Source: Bolinopsis microptera (taxonomy: Eukaryota > Ctenophora > Tentaculata > Lobata > Bolinopsidae). Taken from it: a DNA stretch of 64,000 nucleotides. The position numbers and the translations under genes were made by a program. Positions 32,337 through 44,677 of this stretch are shown here, in pieces (within the stretch, counting starts at the first letter, position 1; every line of letters starts with the position of its first letter). The stretch spans positions 19,062,837 to 19,126,836 of the forward strand of contig NC_087073.1 in the NCBI RefSeq assembly GCF_026151205.1. The letters are read 5' to 3'. Below the pieces are notes generated by a model, which worked only from the letters and a program-made list of their open reading frames with translations, did no database searches and had not been told where the DNA came from.

Positions 32337-33965
32337 ATGGAACAGCGAAATGCACCAGAGTTTAAAGATGATATGAAAATGGAAGAAGATTGTGTCCTAC
32401 CAGAGTTGATAAAGACAGAGATCAAGAAAGAGGGCCTGGAAGATTGCAACTTACCAGAATTGATAAAGACAGAGATCAAGAAAGAGGGCCTGGAAGATTG
32501 CAACTTACCAGAATTGATAAAGTCAGAGATCAAGAAAGAGGAAGATAATCTTGTTATTAAAACAGAAAGGTATTCGAATCCTACTTCTCAGATGCATTGT
32601 CCCATCCAAGAATCAGCATTACCTTGTCAACAGTTGGTTCATACTGATGAAAAGACTTACAAGACTGAATGTTCGTACAGTGCAAGCAAAACAACAGCTT
32701 TAGTTCTACATCAACAGATTCATACTGGTGAAAAAACTTATAAATGCTCTGAATGTTCCTACAGTGCAAGCCGAAAGAGAGCTTTAGTTTTACATCGTCG
32801 GACTCATACTGGCGAAAAAATGTACAGCTGCTCTGAATGTTCCTACAGTTCAAGCCAAAAATCAGCTTTAGTTTCACATCGACGGACTCATACTGGTGAA
32901 AAGCCATATAAATGCTCTGAATGTTCCTACAGCGCAAGCGTAAAACCAAATTTAGTTCGCCATCAGCTGATTCACACTGGTGAAAAACCTTACAAATGCT
33001 CTGAATGTTCCTACAGCTCAAGCCAAAAATCAGCTTTAGTTTCACATCGACGGACTCATACTGGTGAAAAACCATATAGTTGCTCTGAATGTTCCTACAG
33101 TTCAAGCCAAAAATCAGTTTTAGTTTCACATCGACGGACTCATACTGGTGAAAAACCATATAAATGCTCTGAATGTTCCTACAGTGCAAGCAACAGATCA
33201 AATTTAGTTTGCCATCGGCGGACTCATACTGGCGAAAAGCCATATAAATGCTCTGAATGTTCCTACAGTGCAAGCCGAAAGAGAGCTTTAGTTTTACATC
33301 GTCGGACTCATACTGGCGAAAAAATGTACAGCTGCTCTGAATGTTCCTACAGTTCAAGCCAAAAATCAGCTTTAGTTTCACATCGACGGACTCATACTGG
33401 TGAAAAACCATATAGTTGCTCTGAATGATCCTACAGTTCAAGCCAAAAATCAGTTTTAGGTTCACATCGACGGACTCATACTGGTGAAAAACCTTACAAA
33501 TACTCTGAATGTTCCTACAGTGCAAGCAACAGATCAAATTTAGTTTGCCATCGGCGGACTCATACTGGCGAAAAGCCATATAAATGCTCTAAATGTTCCA
33601 ACAGTGCAAACCCAAAATCAAATGACAGTAAAAATACATATCGATCTTCTGAATGTTCTTATGATGGTTGTCATAAGTCAACTTTGGCTTTTCCAAAGCG
33701 GAACTATACCGGAGAAAACTCACACACTTTTCATGAAAAACAAAACGATAGTGTTGAAAGACCCCTTTTTGTTAAACCTATACCTTTCGTGAAGCCTCTA
33801 ACATCTTTAGCTGAGTCAGCTGACTCCCTACTCTCCAGTTCCAGCTTACTTCCCGGTTCCTTCTCCAGTTACCAACCAACATCTCACTTGTCTCCCCCAG
33901 CAATAAGTGGAACAACAAATTTCTCAACAGTTAATACCTTGTCAATTACAGCTGATTCATACTGA
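32337..33965 (+). CDS. C2H2 zinc-finger protein B, copy 1 (in-frame TGA at 33426)
   Basis: Paralogue of gene A. From ATG 32337 the frame gives 363 residues to TGA at 33426..33428, again exactly at the second zinc-binding Cys codon of a finger, and stays open in the same frame to 33965. The N-terminal repeats here read TEIKKE/SEIKKE and give seven IKxE motifs (Lys 26, 30, 44, 48, 62, 66, 75). It has the degenerate first finger and eight intact fingers before the stop, two fewer than A (VKPN and QKSA missing). After the TGA one finger has lost a Cys (YKYSEC), a sign of decay. The tail runs into a different 3' end from A: after the shared Ser/Pro-rich segment it switches at about 33940 into the start of fragment C. 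Role as for A. Confidence 0.78.
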
Positions 33966-34570
33966 TGAGAAGTCTTACAAATGCTCTGAATGTTCGTACA
34001 GTGCAAGCCGAAAACACAATTTAGTTCGTCATAAGCTGATTCACACTGGTGAAAAGCCTTACAAATGCTCTGAATGTTCCTACAGTGCAAGCCAAAAGAG
34101 AGCTTTAGTTTTACATCGACGGACTCATACTGGTGAAAAGCCATATAAATGCTCTGAATGTTCATACAGTACAAGCGTACAACCGAATTTAGTTCGCCAT
34201 CAGCTGATTCACACTGGTGAAAAACCTTACAAATGCTCTGAATGTTCCTACAGTGCAAGCGTAAAACCCAATTTAGTTCGTCATCAGCTGATTCACACTG
34301 GTGAAAAACCTTACAAATGCTCTGAATGTTCCTACAGTGCAAACCAAAAGATAGCATTAGTTTTACATCGGCGGACTCATACTGGCGAAAAACCATATAA
34401 ATGCTCTGAATGTTCCTACACTGCAAGCGACAGATCAAATTTAGTTTTGCCATCGGCGGACTCATACTGGTGAAAAACCATATAAATGCTCTAAAAGTAA
34501 ATGTTCCAACAGTGCAAGCCTTAAACCAAATGACAGTAAAAATACATATCGATCTTCTGAATGTTCTTTT
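33907..34570 (+). pseudogene. Zinc-finger fragment C, copy 1 (5' truncated, frameshifted)
   Basis: A third member of the family joined to the tail of gene B. Similarity to the other genes begins at ccttgtcaattacagctgat (compare ccttgtcaacagttggttca), so the acidic N-terminus is absent. Five intact fingers (RKHN, QKRA, VQPN, VKPN, QKIA) follow, then a sixth (DRSN) is broken by one extra T (ttagttttgcc against ttagtttgcc in A and B), giving a stop at 34471..34473. In the shifted frame the family tail ([13 protein letters not shown]) can still be read. A splice acceptor (ttacag) at the junction could let it be used as a downstream exon, but a recombination scar is simpler. Confidence 0.75.
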
Positions 34571-34573
34571 ATT

Positions 34574-35936
34574 GGTTTTCATAAGTCAATCTTATAGCTG
34601 CAGGAACTGGACGAAGTTTTTAACTCAAATCAAATTTAATGATCAAAGCCAAAAGCTGATGTAAAAGGTTTTGTAAAAGGTTTTGTAAAGTGAAATTAGT
34701 TTCTTATTTTCATAGTTAATATTCGGGTTTTATCAAGTTTTCGAGCAACTATTACATGTAAGACCTAACCTTCATTTGGATATTTAAAAGACAAATTAAA
34801 TACACACAAGGGTTTACGGTAAAGTAAATCGGGGTTTACTGTAGGAATCAGTAAAACCGCAATTTACCTTACCGTTAATCCCGGTTTACCGTACAGCCCA
34901 TACTCATAGGGAGTTTAAGCAGACTGAAACTATTAATATTATATCGTTAAATTCGCTGATAATGATGATACTCATACATTGTACACTGTGTTCATACTTC
35001 AATTTAAAGCCGCATACAGTTCAGTGTGTTGATAAGAACACAACTGATACGAAAGCGAGTGAATTTGTAACGTTACTAGAATAGACTGTGCATGCAACTG
35101 TCGGAAAATCTATATATTCGAGAGTAGGTTGAACAATTAATACCAGATTATACGAGTAAGTTCTTTATTTCAAAGTTAAAGTCATAAAATAAGCACAAGA
35201 ATCGCATAAATATACTTGATTATCTAATCGATTGTGATAATTTTCTTGCTTGAATCATTTAAGTTGTCAAATAATTTAACGTTCTATTCGTTGTCGTGAG
35301 CTTTTAAAACCAATACTTATAAATGTAAAACTAAAAGAGTACGAAGTTCAAGATTAAATGTAAATTTATTCATTATTTGATACAACAATCTGTTTGTAGT
35401 GATACTGTAAATACTAAATTGTGAAATTGTGAAATGAAATATAAGGTCAAAATATCAAATCTGTATATAAATATTAGTGAAGCTAACAAAAAAGCAGTAG
35501 AATTCCTGCAGTCCAAGTAATTGGTATATACTATTGGTTCATTTAAAAACACAAATTCAAACTAAAATGTGGTCTAAGTTTCAGTTTCCATAATTATTAA
35601 TTTATTTCTGATAGGTGTGGATTCTTGTGTGGAGGCATATTGACAGTGATTCTGGGGTTTGAATTTCATCAGTCAATAGTGGATGCTGATTGGTTAATTG
35701 CTGTCACGCGTCAAAACAATATGCCTCACTTCCCCACCAGAATCTACATCTATTAAACCTAAGTTGAAATTGTCGTCGTGATAGTATCAGCCATGATGTC
35801 CCTTTTATTTGCCTAAGTCTTCTTATTCCTGAGAAGAAATGAAGAAATATATTAGAATTATTAATTCTTCTTCCAGTCGTTTATGAATTAAACACAAATT
35901 ACTTATATAACTCAAACTTCAGTTAACATTACAGCC
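34574..35936. other. Non-coding, with a small palindromic repeat near 34.81-34.90 kb
   Basis: Contains GTAAATCGGGGTTTACTG and related inverted pieces of the family at 10340. Otherwise AT-rich with no supported gene. Confidence 0.5.
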
Positions 35937-36840
35937 TCACCCAGTTCGAAGGTTGTTGCGATGTCTGTTGTACATCTTTGTCCGGAAAAACTTTCTAATG
36001 CTCTTCAAAGTAAGCACATGCAAATTGATCACAATCTGAAGGAACAGCAAAAAGTCGGCTAGTCTGTATAAGTGGTGGTTGAATTCTTCTTCGGAAATGT
36101 GTAATTCTATGATTTGGTAAACAGCAAATGGAAGGAAGGAGATGCAAGACCCTTTTCCACTTCAGACTTTCTCCACGCTTGCTAACGATCTCTTTAGCCA
36201 TGATTATCATTTGAATTGTGGTTGTAACAACAATACAGTTTAGAATAGAGATAAATATGGCTGTTGTCAACGTCCTAATCCGACGCCAAATATTTCTACT
36301 CAAAACAAAGTCGCAACCATAACCTTTGTATGAAAAGCAAATTTCCCATTCATAATCAAGGATCAGGGTCGTCACTAGGCCGATCGAAGCTATCAACCAA
36401 AACGCTCCACAAATCTGATGTATGGTCTTCAACGTAACTGTCGACGACTGGAGGGGGTATTTGAGGAGAAGCAGCAGGACCGAAGGCATAGCGCAAACAA
36501 GAGACAGGATGACTCCATACAAGTAATACCTACCGAGACAACACGCTGTACACAGGACGTTGCCTAGCAACCATCTATCAGCAATGAGGGAGGTAACCTT
36601 CGGAAGTATGGATACCACACAGATCATTAAGTCACATACAGCAATGTGTTGGATGATAGCTAGGAGGACCTTGTCAAGTCGGATGGCCCTGTACTTGACG
36701 GATATAATCAGAATGAATGTGTCCCCGACAAGAGATGAACAGAGAATCACTAAGAAATACACAGACCACGTGTATCTCATCACATCACTTTTAATGGAGT
36801 GCAGAGTTCCGTTACTGTAATCATATTCCAGGGTCGTCAT
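35937..36840 (-). pseudogene. Rhodopsin-like GPCR, copy 1, disrupted in TM6
   Basis: From ATG 36840 (minus) the frame encodes an extracellular N-terminus with an NGT glycosylation site (10-12), TM1 (about 25-48, Asp40 where Asn is usual), TM2 with IAVCDL (Asp70), TM3 with Cys97, TM4 with Trp148, an extracellular loop with Cys167 and Cys174, and TM5. The DRY position reads VLL before LKYPLQ. After about residue 228 (ESLKWK) the frame leaves the receptor: the next frame encodes CISFLPFAVYQI (end of TM6), RLADFLLFLQIVINL (TM7) and SIRKFFRTKMY (helix 8), stopping at 35937. So a deletion of non-triplet size has removed the first half of TM6. Orphan receptor; ligand unknown. The same lesion is in copy 2. 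An unrecognised intron is a less likely explanation. Confidence 0.75.
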
Positions 36841-36969
36841 TGTGCTACGGGTTTCCAGGAATATTAATATTATTAAACAGAAGTTTTACGTTATCTCTCT
36901 GTGGCCAATTCGTAATCAGTTTTCTGTTTTACACATTGACATAGCTACCGTAAAGTTATACAAGCGTTA

Positions 36970-37229
36970 GGGGTCGGTCACATATTACGTAATCAGCTGA
37001 GGGGGGGGGGGGGGGGGGGGTTTCCGAATGATTACGCTAGTGTAATTTTGACACAATAGCTATGTGTAAAACTGATTACGGAGGGGGGAAGGGGGGGGGG
37101 GGGGGGGGGGGGTAAAAATGTTCCAAAAAATGATTACGTAATATGTGAACGACTCCTTACCACCTAGAAACCCCCCCCCCCCCCCCCCCCCTTCAGTGAT
37201 CACATAATATGTGAATTGAGAACTACCCC
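36970..37229. mobile_element. MITE with internal poly-G and poly-C runs and TA target duplication (copy 1)
   Basis: Flanked by TA (36968..36969 and 37230..37231). The ends are related inverted repeats: ggggtcggtcacatattacg and, reversed, ggggtagttctcaattcaca with tattatgtgatcactga. G runs of about 20 or more and a C run make up much of the interior; run lengths differ between the duplicate copies. Confidence 0.7.
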
Positions 37230-37231
37230 TA

Positions 37232-37920
37232 ACACCTAAGTAGAAAGTAATACAATCGCAAATTGAATAAACGGAAACCTAGGTGGCACTAATTTAAATT
37301 AAACACAACGTATCGACCACAAAATACATATCAATTACTGATCTAGATTGGGATAAATTAAAAGCAAAAGATAAAAATACACCTTATCAAGAATTCCTGA
37401 CTAAATCAAAATGAATTGCCATAGTCACGGCAGATATTATTCAACTGATAGTGATATAAACATGTTGTAAATGTAATAATATGGGGGACTAAACATAATT
37501 TAGTCAATCAATCACAGTCTGCTTGTCCTAATAATTGAGTATAGTAGCTCAATTTAACATCAAATTTAGGGTTTTCTAGAAAAAGCATCCAGACAAGTCT
37601 CACGAGTGGAGTTGTTGAATAAATGTATTACACCCTGGTCATTAGGAAATTTCGCACGAGATGGACCATGACCCGATCACGTTTTTCCAATTTATCTTTA
37701 GAAGATTGTCACAGCTAGGAAGAACTTTTAAGATATATAATAGGCATGTTGATGTATGAATTATAATGGTTATATGATTAAGGGTCTTACTAATGACCAG
37801 GGTTATCATTGTCTTTCGTTATCGTAAACCTTTCACGAGATAGCATTTATAAAAAAATTCCTATGTCAATGTGAACTGATAGGTTTTTTACCATCTCCCG
37901 AACATGATTGTTTGTTACAT
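37232..37920. other. Non-coding end of the duplicated unit
   Basis: AT-rich DNA without recognisable genes, ending gtttgttacat just before the TTAA that starts copy 2. Confidence 0.6.
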
Positions 37921-37924
37921 TTAA

Positions 37925-39949
37925 AGGACCAGTTAACTGAAAAATTTGTAGTCTCCAATTTGGCTAAGATTTAAATCAGCTGTGACAAACTGGTAAAGAA
38001 TCGTATCGCCGAAAGAACCAACTCTCTAGCGTACGTGTAACGCGTGTTATTGCAATAATAAGCTGTGGCCTCGTGACGTCATAAAGTCCCTCAGTGCGCG
38101 CTTGCATAGCGTAATTTACATTACAAATGTTTATCATCGTCAATAAAACACATGTAACTCACTCAAATTTTAGAATTATGACTATTACCCTAGTTCTCCA
38201 AAATCCTTATAGTTTTGGCTATCATCCTAACTAAAGGAATAGCTGATTGGATGTACAGTGCTCACGTCATGATTTTAAACAGTGATATAGGTTCTTGAAC
38301 AGTGGCGGGTGAATGTACGGTTAGAAAGTTTCTGCTATTACAACTTATGTCATATGTGATAATTTTGGATTGTTTTCATTGCTTAATTACACAAGCAGGG
38401 AGACTGTACCGATTATTTTTCCCCAGTCCATGAAACTCTAACGAATTTAGAAAGGATACAGATAAGTAGGAGTTTGTTCAATTCCGAGAGCAATTATATT
38501 TATAGCATAGCGAAATTTCTAACTTTAATCTGCAAGTGTCTGCCAGTACAGGAGACAAGAAGTCTGGCTACTTTACGGCCGATCCTCTGGGACCATTAGT
38601 AGAAGTAGCTTCTATCAGAACAGTGCCGTGGGAACAGAATTCCCGCCAAAATACCCGGTCTACCAAATAGTAAAATTACTGATTGGAGGTGTGTACGGTG
38701 TGAGGTGTGTTTTGAATTAGACTTCCGGCTTACCTAGTTGTTATCCTAATTGCATTATCATCGGTGCATAACATAAATAAACTACTGGTAAGTTTAAATA
38801 CCAAGTGCAAACGTGTTCAGTCGATCGACCCACTGAACAACTATAGAATTTCCAAGACCCTATTATTCTCTGGCCATATATTACGGCACGATCGATTGTT
38901 AGATGGCTAAATGACCAACGTTAATCTATACAATTCTAAAACTATGAGCTAGCACTTTAATCTAAAAATACCTTTTTTATATTACTCCTGATTTTTACAT
39001 TTCACGTAAAACATTGTCGCCAGAGGTTGATCATGGACACTAACAGCTTAATTTGAGATAAATGACTTATGAGTTTCTCTAAAGTTAACTCTAAAGTTGT
39101 GTAGTCCAGTCATTTATGGACATTTATGGAAATGAACCTGCAAATGTTCTAATACTCACGAAACTTTGCACAGACCTTCCCGAAGTTATGATTAAACGAT
39201 TTTCGTTTGGAGACATTTTTTTGACCGTGGAGAAAACCCAGGAGGGCCACGCCCATATTGACCCAATAACGTAACCGACCCCTTGCTTCTGAAGGTCGTA
39301 GAGACTTCAAAATAGGCTTGAACGAAGCCGCATATGCATGTTTATATAGGAGTTATTGAGCAACACATGGCCTAAAATCCTTACTTTTCGATAAATTCGC
39401 CAAAAACCATTTTGGGCGTGGTGCTAAGCCCATTTCGATATGATCGTGATGGAGTCTTCAGACAGGATGCAAAAGAACTGCAATTAGCATATTAATATAT
39501 GACTTACGAACAAACTTATGCCTTAAAGTACTTACTTTTTCAGTTATTGGCGAAAAACTGATTTTCGGTTCAAGAAATCATGCAAAACTATGGGTATCTG
39601 GTTAATTGGGCTATGAAGGCCCTAAAGGTTTTTGAATGTGTGCAAATTGTGCAGAATGGTCATGTTTATATACAACTTATAAAGCAACATGTACCCTAAA
39701 TTACTTACTTTTCGAGTTATTCGGGGGAAAAGATTGTATTATGTCCATTTTTTACCTGTAAAATACAGTCTCACGAGCTACTCTGCGCGCAAGAGGGACT
39801 TCATGACGTCATCGCCAAAATAATACAAACGCTATTTACACGCGTTAGAGAGCAGTTAGAGATTTAGGAATTTCGACTCGTTGCTTAGTTTGCTATTTGT
39901 CACAATCTGTCAAAATATGAGGATAACTTTTTTTCAGTTAACTGGTCCT
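37925..39949. mobile_element. 2.0-kb TTAA-type TIR transposon, copy 2
   Basis: Same element as 24017..26035. Its right flank (agtcgaaatataaactg) is unchanged but its left flank is now gttacat-TTAA in place of ctttata-TTAA. Confidence 0.75.
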
Positions 39950-40957
39950 TTAAAGTCGAAATATAAACTGATATCTTCATTAATAAGGAGGAAGTTTCAA
40001 CGATTTCGAAATTTTTCCTTTGAAAACATTTCCTTGTGTTTGGGTAAACATATCGGTCGATCACTGACTGAATTTGCCACTTTATACTCATTCAAGTTGG
40101 CATTAAATTTATATATAATGACATTGAACTGTCGTGGTAAAGCAGAATTTGTTCGAAATCACGAATGAGCAAAATTATCACCTTTCGCACGTGCAAACTA
40201 TGAGCGGACGTTGCGTGCGCATCCAATATTGAATCGCCGTAAATTTTTGCGTGTTGGTGCTTTATATATAGTTTGATAAGCATGCAAAGTTTCAAAGTAT
40301 TTCAAGAAGAACTGTAATCACAACGGCACACCAACGTTTACAGAAAATGGTAAAAACAGCAATTTTCAGTGATTTTAGCAATTTTTAATCAATTTGGGCG
40401 TGTCCCCACGTGTGCAACTTTTAGATTTTTAACTTTAAAACTAGCCTAATGCACAATTTATACCTATAGGAAGCAGAACTGAGCTCCACAACCCAAGGGA
40501 TAGCCCAACACCAGAGAATACTAAATCGCAAAATTGACGTTTTTATAAAATAATTCTTCAAAAAAGTACTAACTTCAATGGCAAATATCTTTATGAAGGA
40601 GCAAGGTAGGGAAACTTTCCGGTAGATTTTCAGAATGCTTGAACAATTATCTAATGTGAAAATGTCCTCAGATTTTAGATAAAATTACTCCTTAATGGTG
40701 TAAAATCAGTTTGAAAAGTTGTTATTTTGTCAAAAATCAAGTTTTAAAAACACTTAATTTGATGACGTCATCAAGTGGTGATGATGACGTTAAATTATTT
40801 TTTGATATAATTGAAACTGAAGTGTAAACAATTATCTTTAAGACCTGTGGTCGGAAATTGCTGTATCTTTTATACTTTTGAATCTCCGGACACTTAAATT
40901 CAGGCTACAATTGACTACATTTGACTGGCAAAGCGTCTATCCCTGAATATATGTATC

Positions 40958-41425
40958 ACGACAATCTATCGTAAAACAGGGGTTCCAGAAAACCCATTTC
41001 CCGATACTCCTGAAACACGCAATTTTTTTTACAGTCGATTTGGTCAACGTCTAGACGCCCTGCAAAGTTTCAGATCTCTAACTCAATTTTAACATGGTTT
41101 TTAAGGCACCTGAATATGGCAATTTTGGGTTTTTTACCGAATTTCGTATAACATGCTGGCGCGTATTTTGCGCAAATTTCTTAAAAACCTCCACATAACT
41201 ATTTCTTGTTCCTGTCATCTTTAACATTGAATTAGAATGATTTGAACTTAAATATACCTGCTGAACTACTTTCGATGAGTCTTAATGCCCGAAAAACAAT
41301 AAAGGGTTATAAAAGAAAAGGGGGTAAATAGTAAAGGGGGTAAATAGTAAAGGGGGTAAATAGTAAAGGGGGTAAATAGTATTGTGAATATAAGAGGCAC
41401 GGTCATGCTTGCCAGCATTGTGATA
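40958..41425 (+). mobile_element. Hairpin-bearing element, copy in duplicate 2
   Basis: Same as 27044..27495 but with four 16-bp aaagggggtaaatagt units where copy 1 has three. The truncated pogo-like end follows at 41426..41640. Confidence 0.65.
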
Positions 41426-42856
41426 CCTTATCGGACCTTATTTGGACGGACATTAAATGAACGGACATAATTATGAACGGACATTAATATGAACGCTAGA
41501 AGGCACTCAAAACCATCAAAAATCCGATTTTTTTCCATTTTTTAAGACTTTTTTTTATTTCAGAAAATGATTTTTAAATCCATTTTTTATACAGTAAGTA
41601 AGAAAAGCAGTCGTTAACAGTAAAAATCTTAAAATATGAATTCTTATAGCAAAACTAATAGTTTCGATTAATTGCATCAATTATCACATGCTGTAAAAAT
41701 CTCTTCGGGTTGCTTTCGGGTGGATACTTGATTGACGTTGTCAACCCTTCCAGATCGTTGCTCTGCTTCGCAGAGCAACAACCTGTGACCGAACGTTTGA
41801 GGGGGTTCCGGACTCAAAGTTTTTCTACAAGTAAAAACTACTTTTCTCCGTGTTTTAAGCTATTTCGATCATTTTGAGCCAATTACAAAATTTTACATTT
41901 TTTCTAATTAGCTAATTGATAATTATCCAATTAACTAATTGTCTGACGTAAAAAGTGTCTTTACAACAGTTTTTCCTCCTGATAAGATGAACACCCTCGA
42001 TTAATCTGCAAGCTTTTGCGATGATCAAAACTAAGGATATTCGACAAACAAGAAAGGTGGTAAAAAGTGGTAAAAGTGGCAAAAAGTGGGCGTAAGACAC
42101 GTGGAAAAGTTTGGAAAAGTTGGTCAGCCATAAAGGGCACCCAATGGGACTCAAAAACGTCAAAAATCCTTCGAAAGCTTCTTGTGTCGGTCGATCGATT
42201 TTTTCAGTACTACGATCTGTCTGTACTATACTGTCCGTGATCTAGCTCGTGATGTTAAACGTGACCTTTCCTAAATCTTGACCAGATTCATGATCTTGTA
42301 ATACTACAGAATACTACAGAATTCTGTAAAGAGTGATCACCGTAAAATTTACATCACGAACATCACGAACTAGATCACGGACTGTATGGTTATGCAATAT
42401 TCAAATATATATTCAGATATATTCAGCTACATAACATTATCGTGGAGCTTTAGTTTAAAGACTGTAGTTTAATTGTTTCCAAGATTAGGTTTAGAAGTTT
42501 ATTATAATAGTAATAAATGTATGTATATATGTATTATCTTTTATTTGCAACTAATTATCGGCAAAATATCAAAATAACATTTTAAACTTTGAACGAATTT
42601 GACTACCCTCTCCGCCATTTCCCTATTTTCTGTGATCAAGGCTTGTTTTTTTCATTGGGTCTTTCTATTCTCTAATTAGCTAGCTTTAAGTATGATGCTC
42701 CATGAACAGAGCTAACATTTTTCCAATTAATTCTTATCTGAAATATCGTATCGGAGATAATACACCTCGAATTTACATTCATATCATTTTCTAGTGACCA
42801 TCATCAAATACCAACATATTCACACGTATGCGTACGGTTGTTGACTTTCCAGTAAA

Positions 42857-44677
42857 ATGAAGCAGCAAAATGTACCAGAGTTTAAAGATGATATGAAGAT
42901 GGAAGAAGATTGCATCCTACCAGAATTGATAAAGACAGATATCAAGAAAGAGGGCCTGGAAGATTACATCGTACCAGAATTGATAAAGACAGATATCAAG
43001 AAAGAGGGCCTGGAAGATTACATCGTACCAGAATTGATGAAGACAGATATCAAGAAAGAGGAAGATAATCTTGTTATTAAATCAGAAAGGTATTCGAATC
43101 CTACTTCTCAGATGCATTGTCCCATCCAAGAATCAGCATTACCTTGTCAACAGTTGGTTCATACTGATGAAAAGACTTACAAGACTGAATGTTCGTACAG
43201 TGCAAGCAAAACAACAGCTTTAGTTCTACATCAACAGATTCATACTGGTGAAAAAACTTATAAATGCTCTGAATGTTCCTACAGTGCAAGCCGAAAGAGA
43301 GCTTTAGTTTTACATCGTCGGACTCATACTGGCGAAAAAATGTACAGCTGCTCTGAATGTTCCTACAGTTCAAGCCAAAAATCAGCTTTAGTTTCACATC
43401 GACGGACTCATACTGGTGAAAAGCCATATAAATGCTCTGAATGTTCCTACAGCGCAAGCGTAAAACCAAATTTAGTTCGCCATCAGCTGATTCACACTGG
43501 TGAAAAACCTTACAAATGCTCTGAATGTTCCTACAGCTCAAGCCAAAAATCAGCTTTAGTTTCACATCGACGGACTCATACTGGTGAAAAACCATATAGT
43601 TGCTCTGAATGTTCCTACAGTTCATGCCAAAAATCAGTTTTAGTTTCACATCGACGGACTCATACTGGTGAAAAACCATATAAATGCTCTGAATGTTCCT
43701 ACAGTGCAAGCAACAGATCAAATTTAGTTTGCCATCGGCGGACTCATACTGGCGAAAAGCCATATAAATGCTCTGAATGTTCCTACAGTGCAAGCCGAAA
43801 GAGAGCTTTAGTTTTACATCGTCGGACTCATACTGGCGAAAAAATGTACAGCTGCTCTGAATGTTCCTACAGTTCAAGCCAAAAATCAGCTTTAGTTTCA
43901 CATCGACGGACTCATACTGGTGAAAAGCCATATAAGTGCTCTGAATGTTCCTACAGCGCAAGCGTAAAACCAAATTTAGTTCGCCATCAGCTGATTCACA
44001 CTGGTGAAAAACCTTACAAATGCTCTGAATGTTCCTACAGCTCAAGCCAAAAATCAGCTTTAGTTTCACATCGACGGACTCATACTGGTGAAAAACCATA
44101 TAGTTGCTCTGAATGATCCTACAGTTCAAGCCAAAAATCAGTTTTAGGTTCACATCGACGGACTCATACTGGTGAAAAACCATATAAATGCTCTGAATGT
44201 TCCTACAGTGCAAGCAACAGATCAAATTTAGTTTGCCATCGGCGGACTCATACTGGCGAAAAGCCATATAAATGCTCTAAATGTTCCAACAGTGCAAACC
44301 TAAAACCAAATGACAGTAAAAATACATATCGATCTTCTGAATGTTCTTATGATGGTTGTCATAAGTCAACTTTGGCTTTTCCAAAGCGGAACTATACCGG
44401 AGAAAACTCACACACTTTTCATGAAAAACAAAACGATAGTGTTGAAAGACCCCTTTTTGTTAAACCTATACCTTTCGTGAAGCCTCTAACATCTTTAGCT
44501 GAGTCAGCTGACTCCCTACTCTCCAGTTCCAGCTTACTTCCCGGTTCCTTCTCCAGTTACCAACCAACATCTCACTTGTCTCCCCCAGCAATAAGTGGAA
44601 CAACAAATTTCTCAACAGTTAATACCACAAAAGCCGCCAAGGGGGTGGGTGGATCTTTTGACAAAATTCCAAAATGA
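42857..44677 (+). CDS. C2H2 zinc-finger protein A, copy 2
   Basis: Same predicted protein as the gene at 28927, with ATG 42857, the in-frame TGA at 44114..44116 and the open continuation to 44677. I see no coding difference from copy 1. See that entry for domains. Confidence 0.8.

Larger units (their letters stand above)
24013..37920. repeat. Tandem segmental duplication, copy 1 (13,908 bp)
   Basis: From TTAA at 24013 to cat at 37920 this segment is repeated directly at 37921..51843. Differences seen by eye: tttcca present only in copy 2 (about 38849), one extra 16-bp unit aaagggggtaaatagt in copy 2 (about 41.34 kb), two substitutions in a zinc-finger repeat (33.49 kb against 47.42 kb), and poly-G/C run lengths near 37.0-37.2 kb. 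Content: TIR element, palindrome-arm remainder, hairpin element, pogo-like end, three zinc-finger genes, GPCR and poly-G MITE. Confidence 0.97.
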
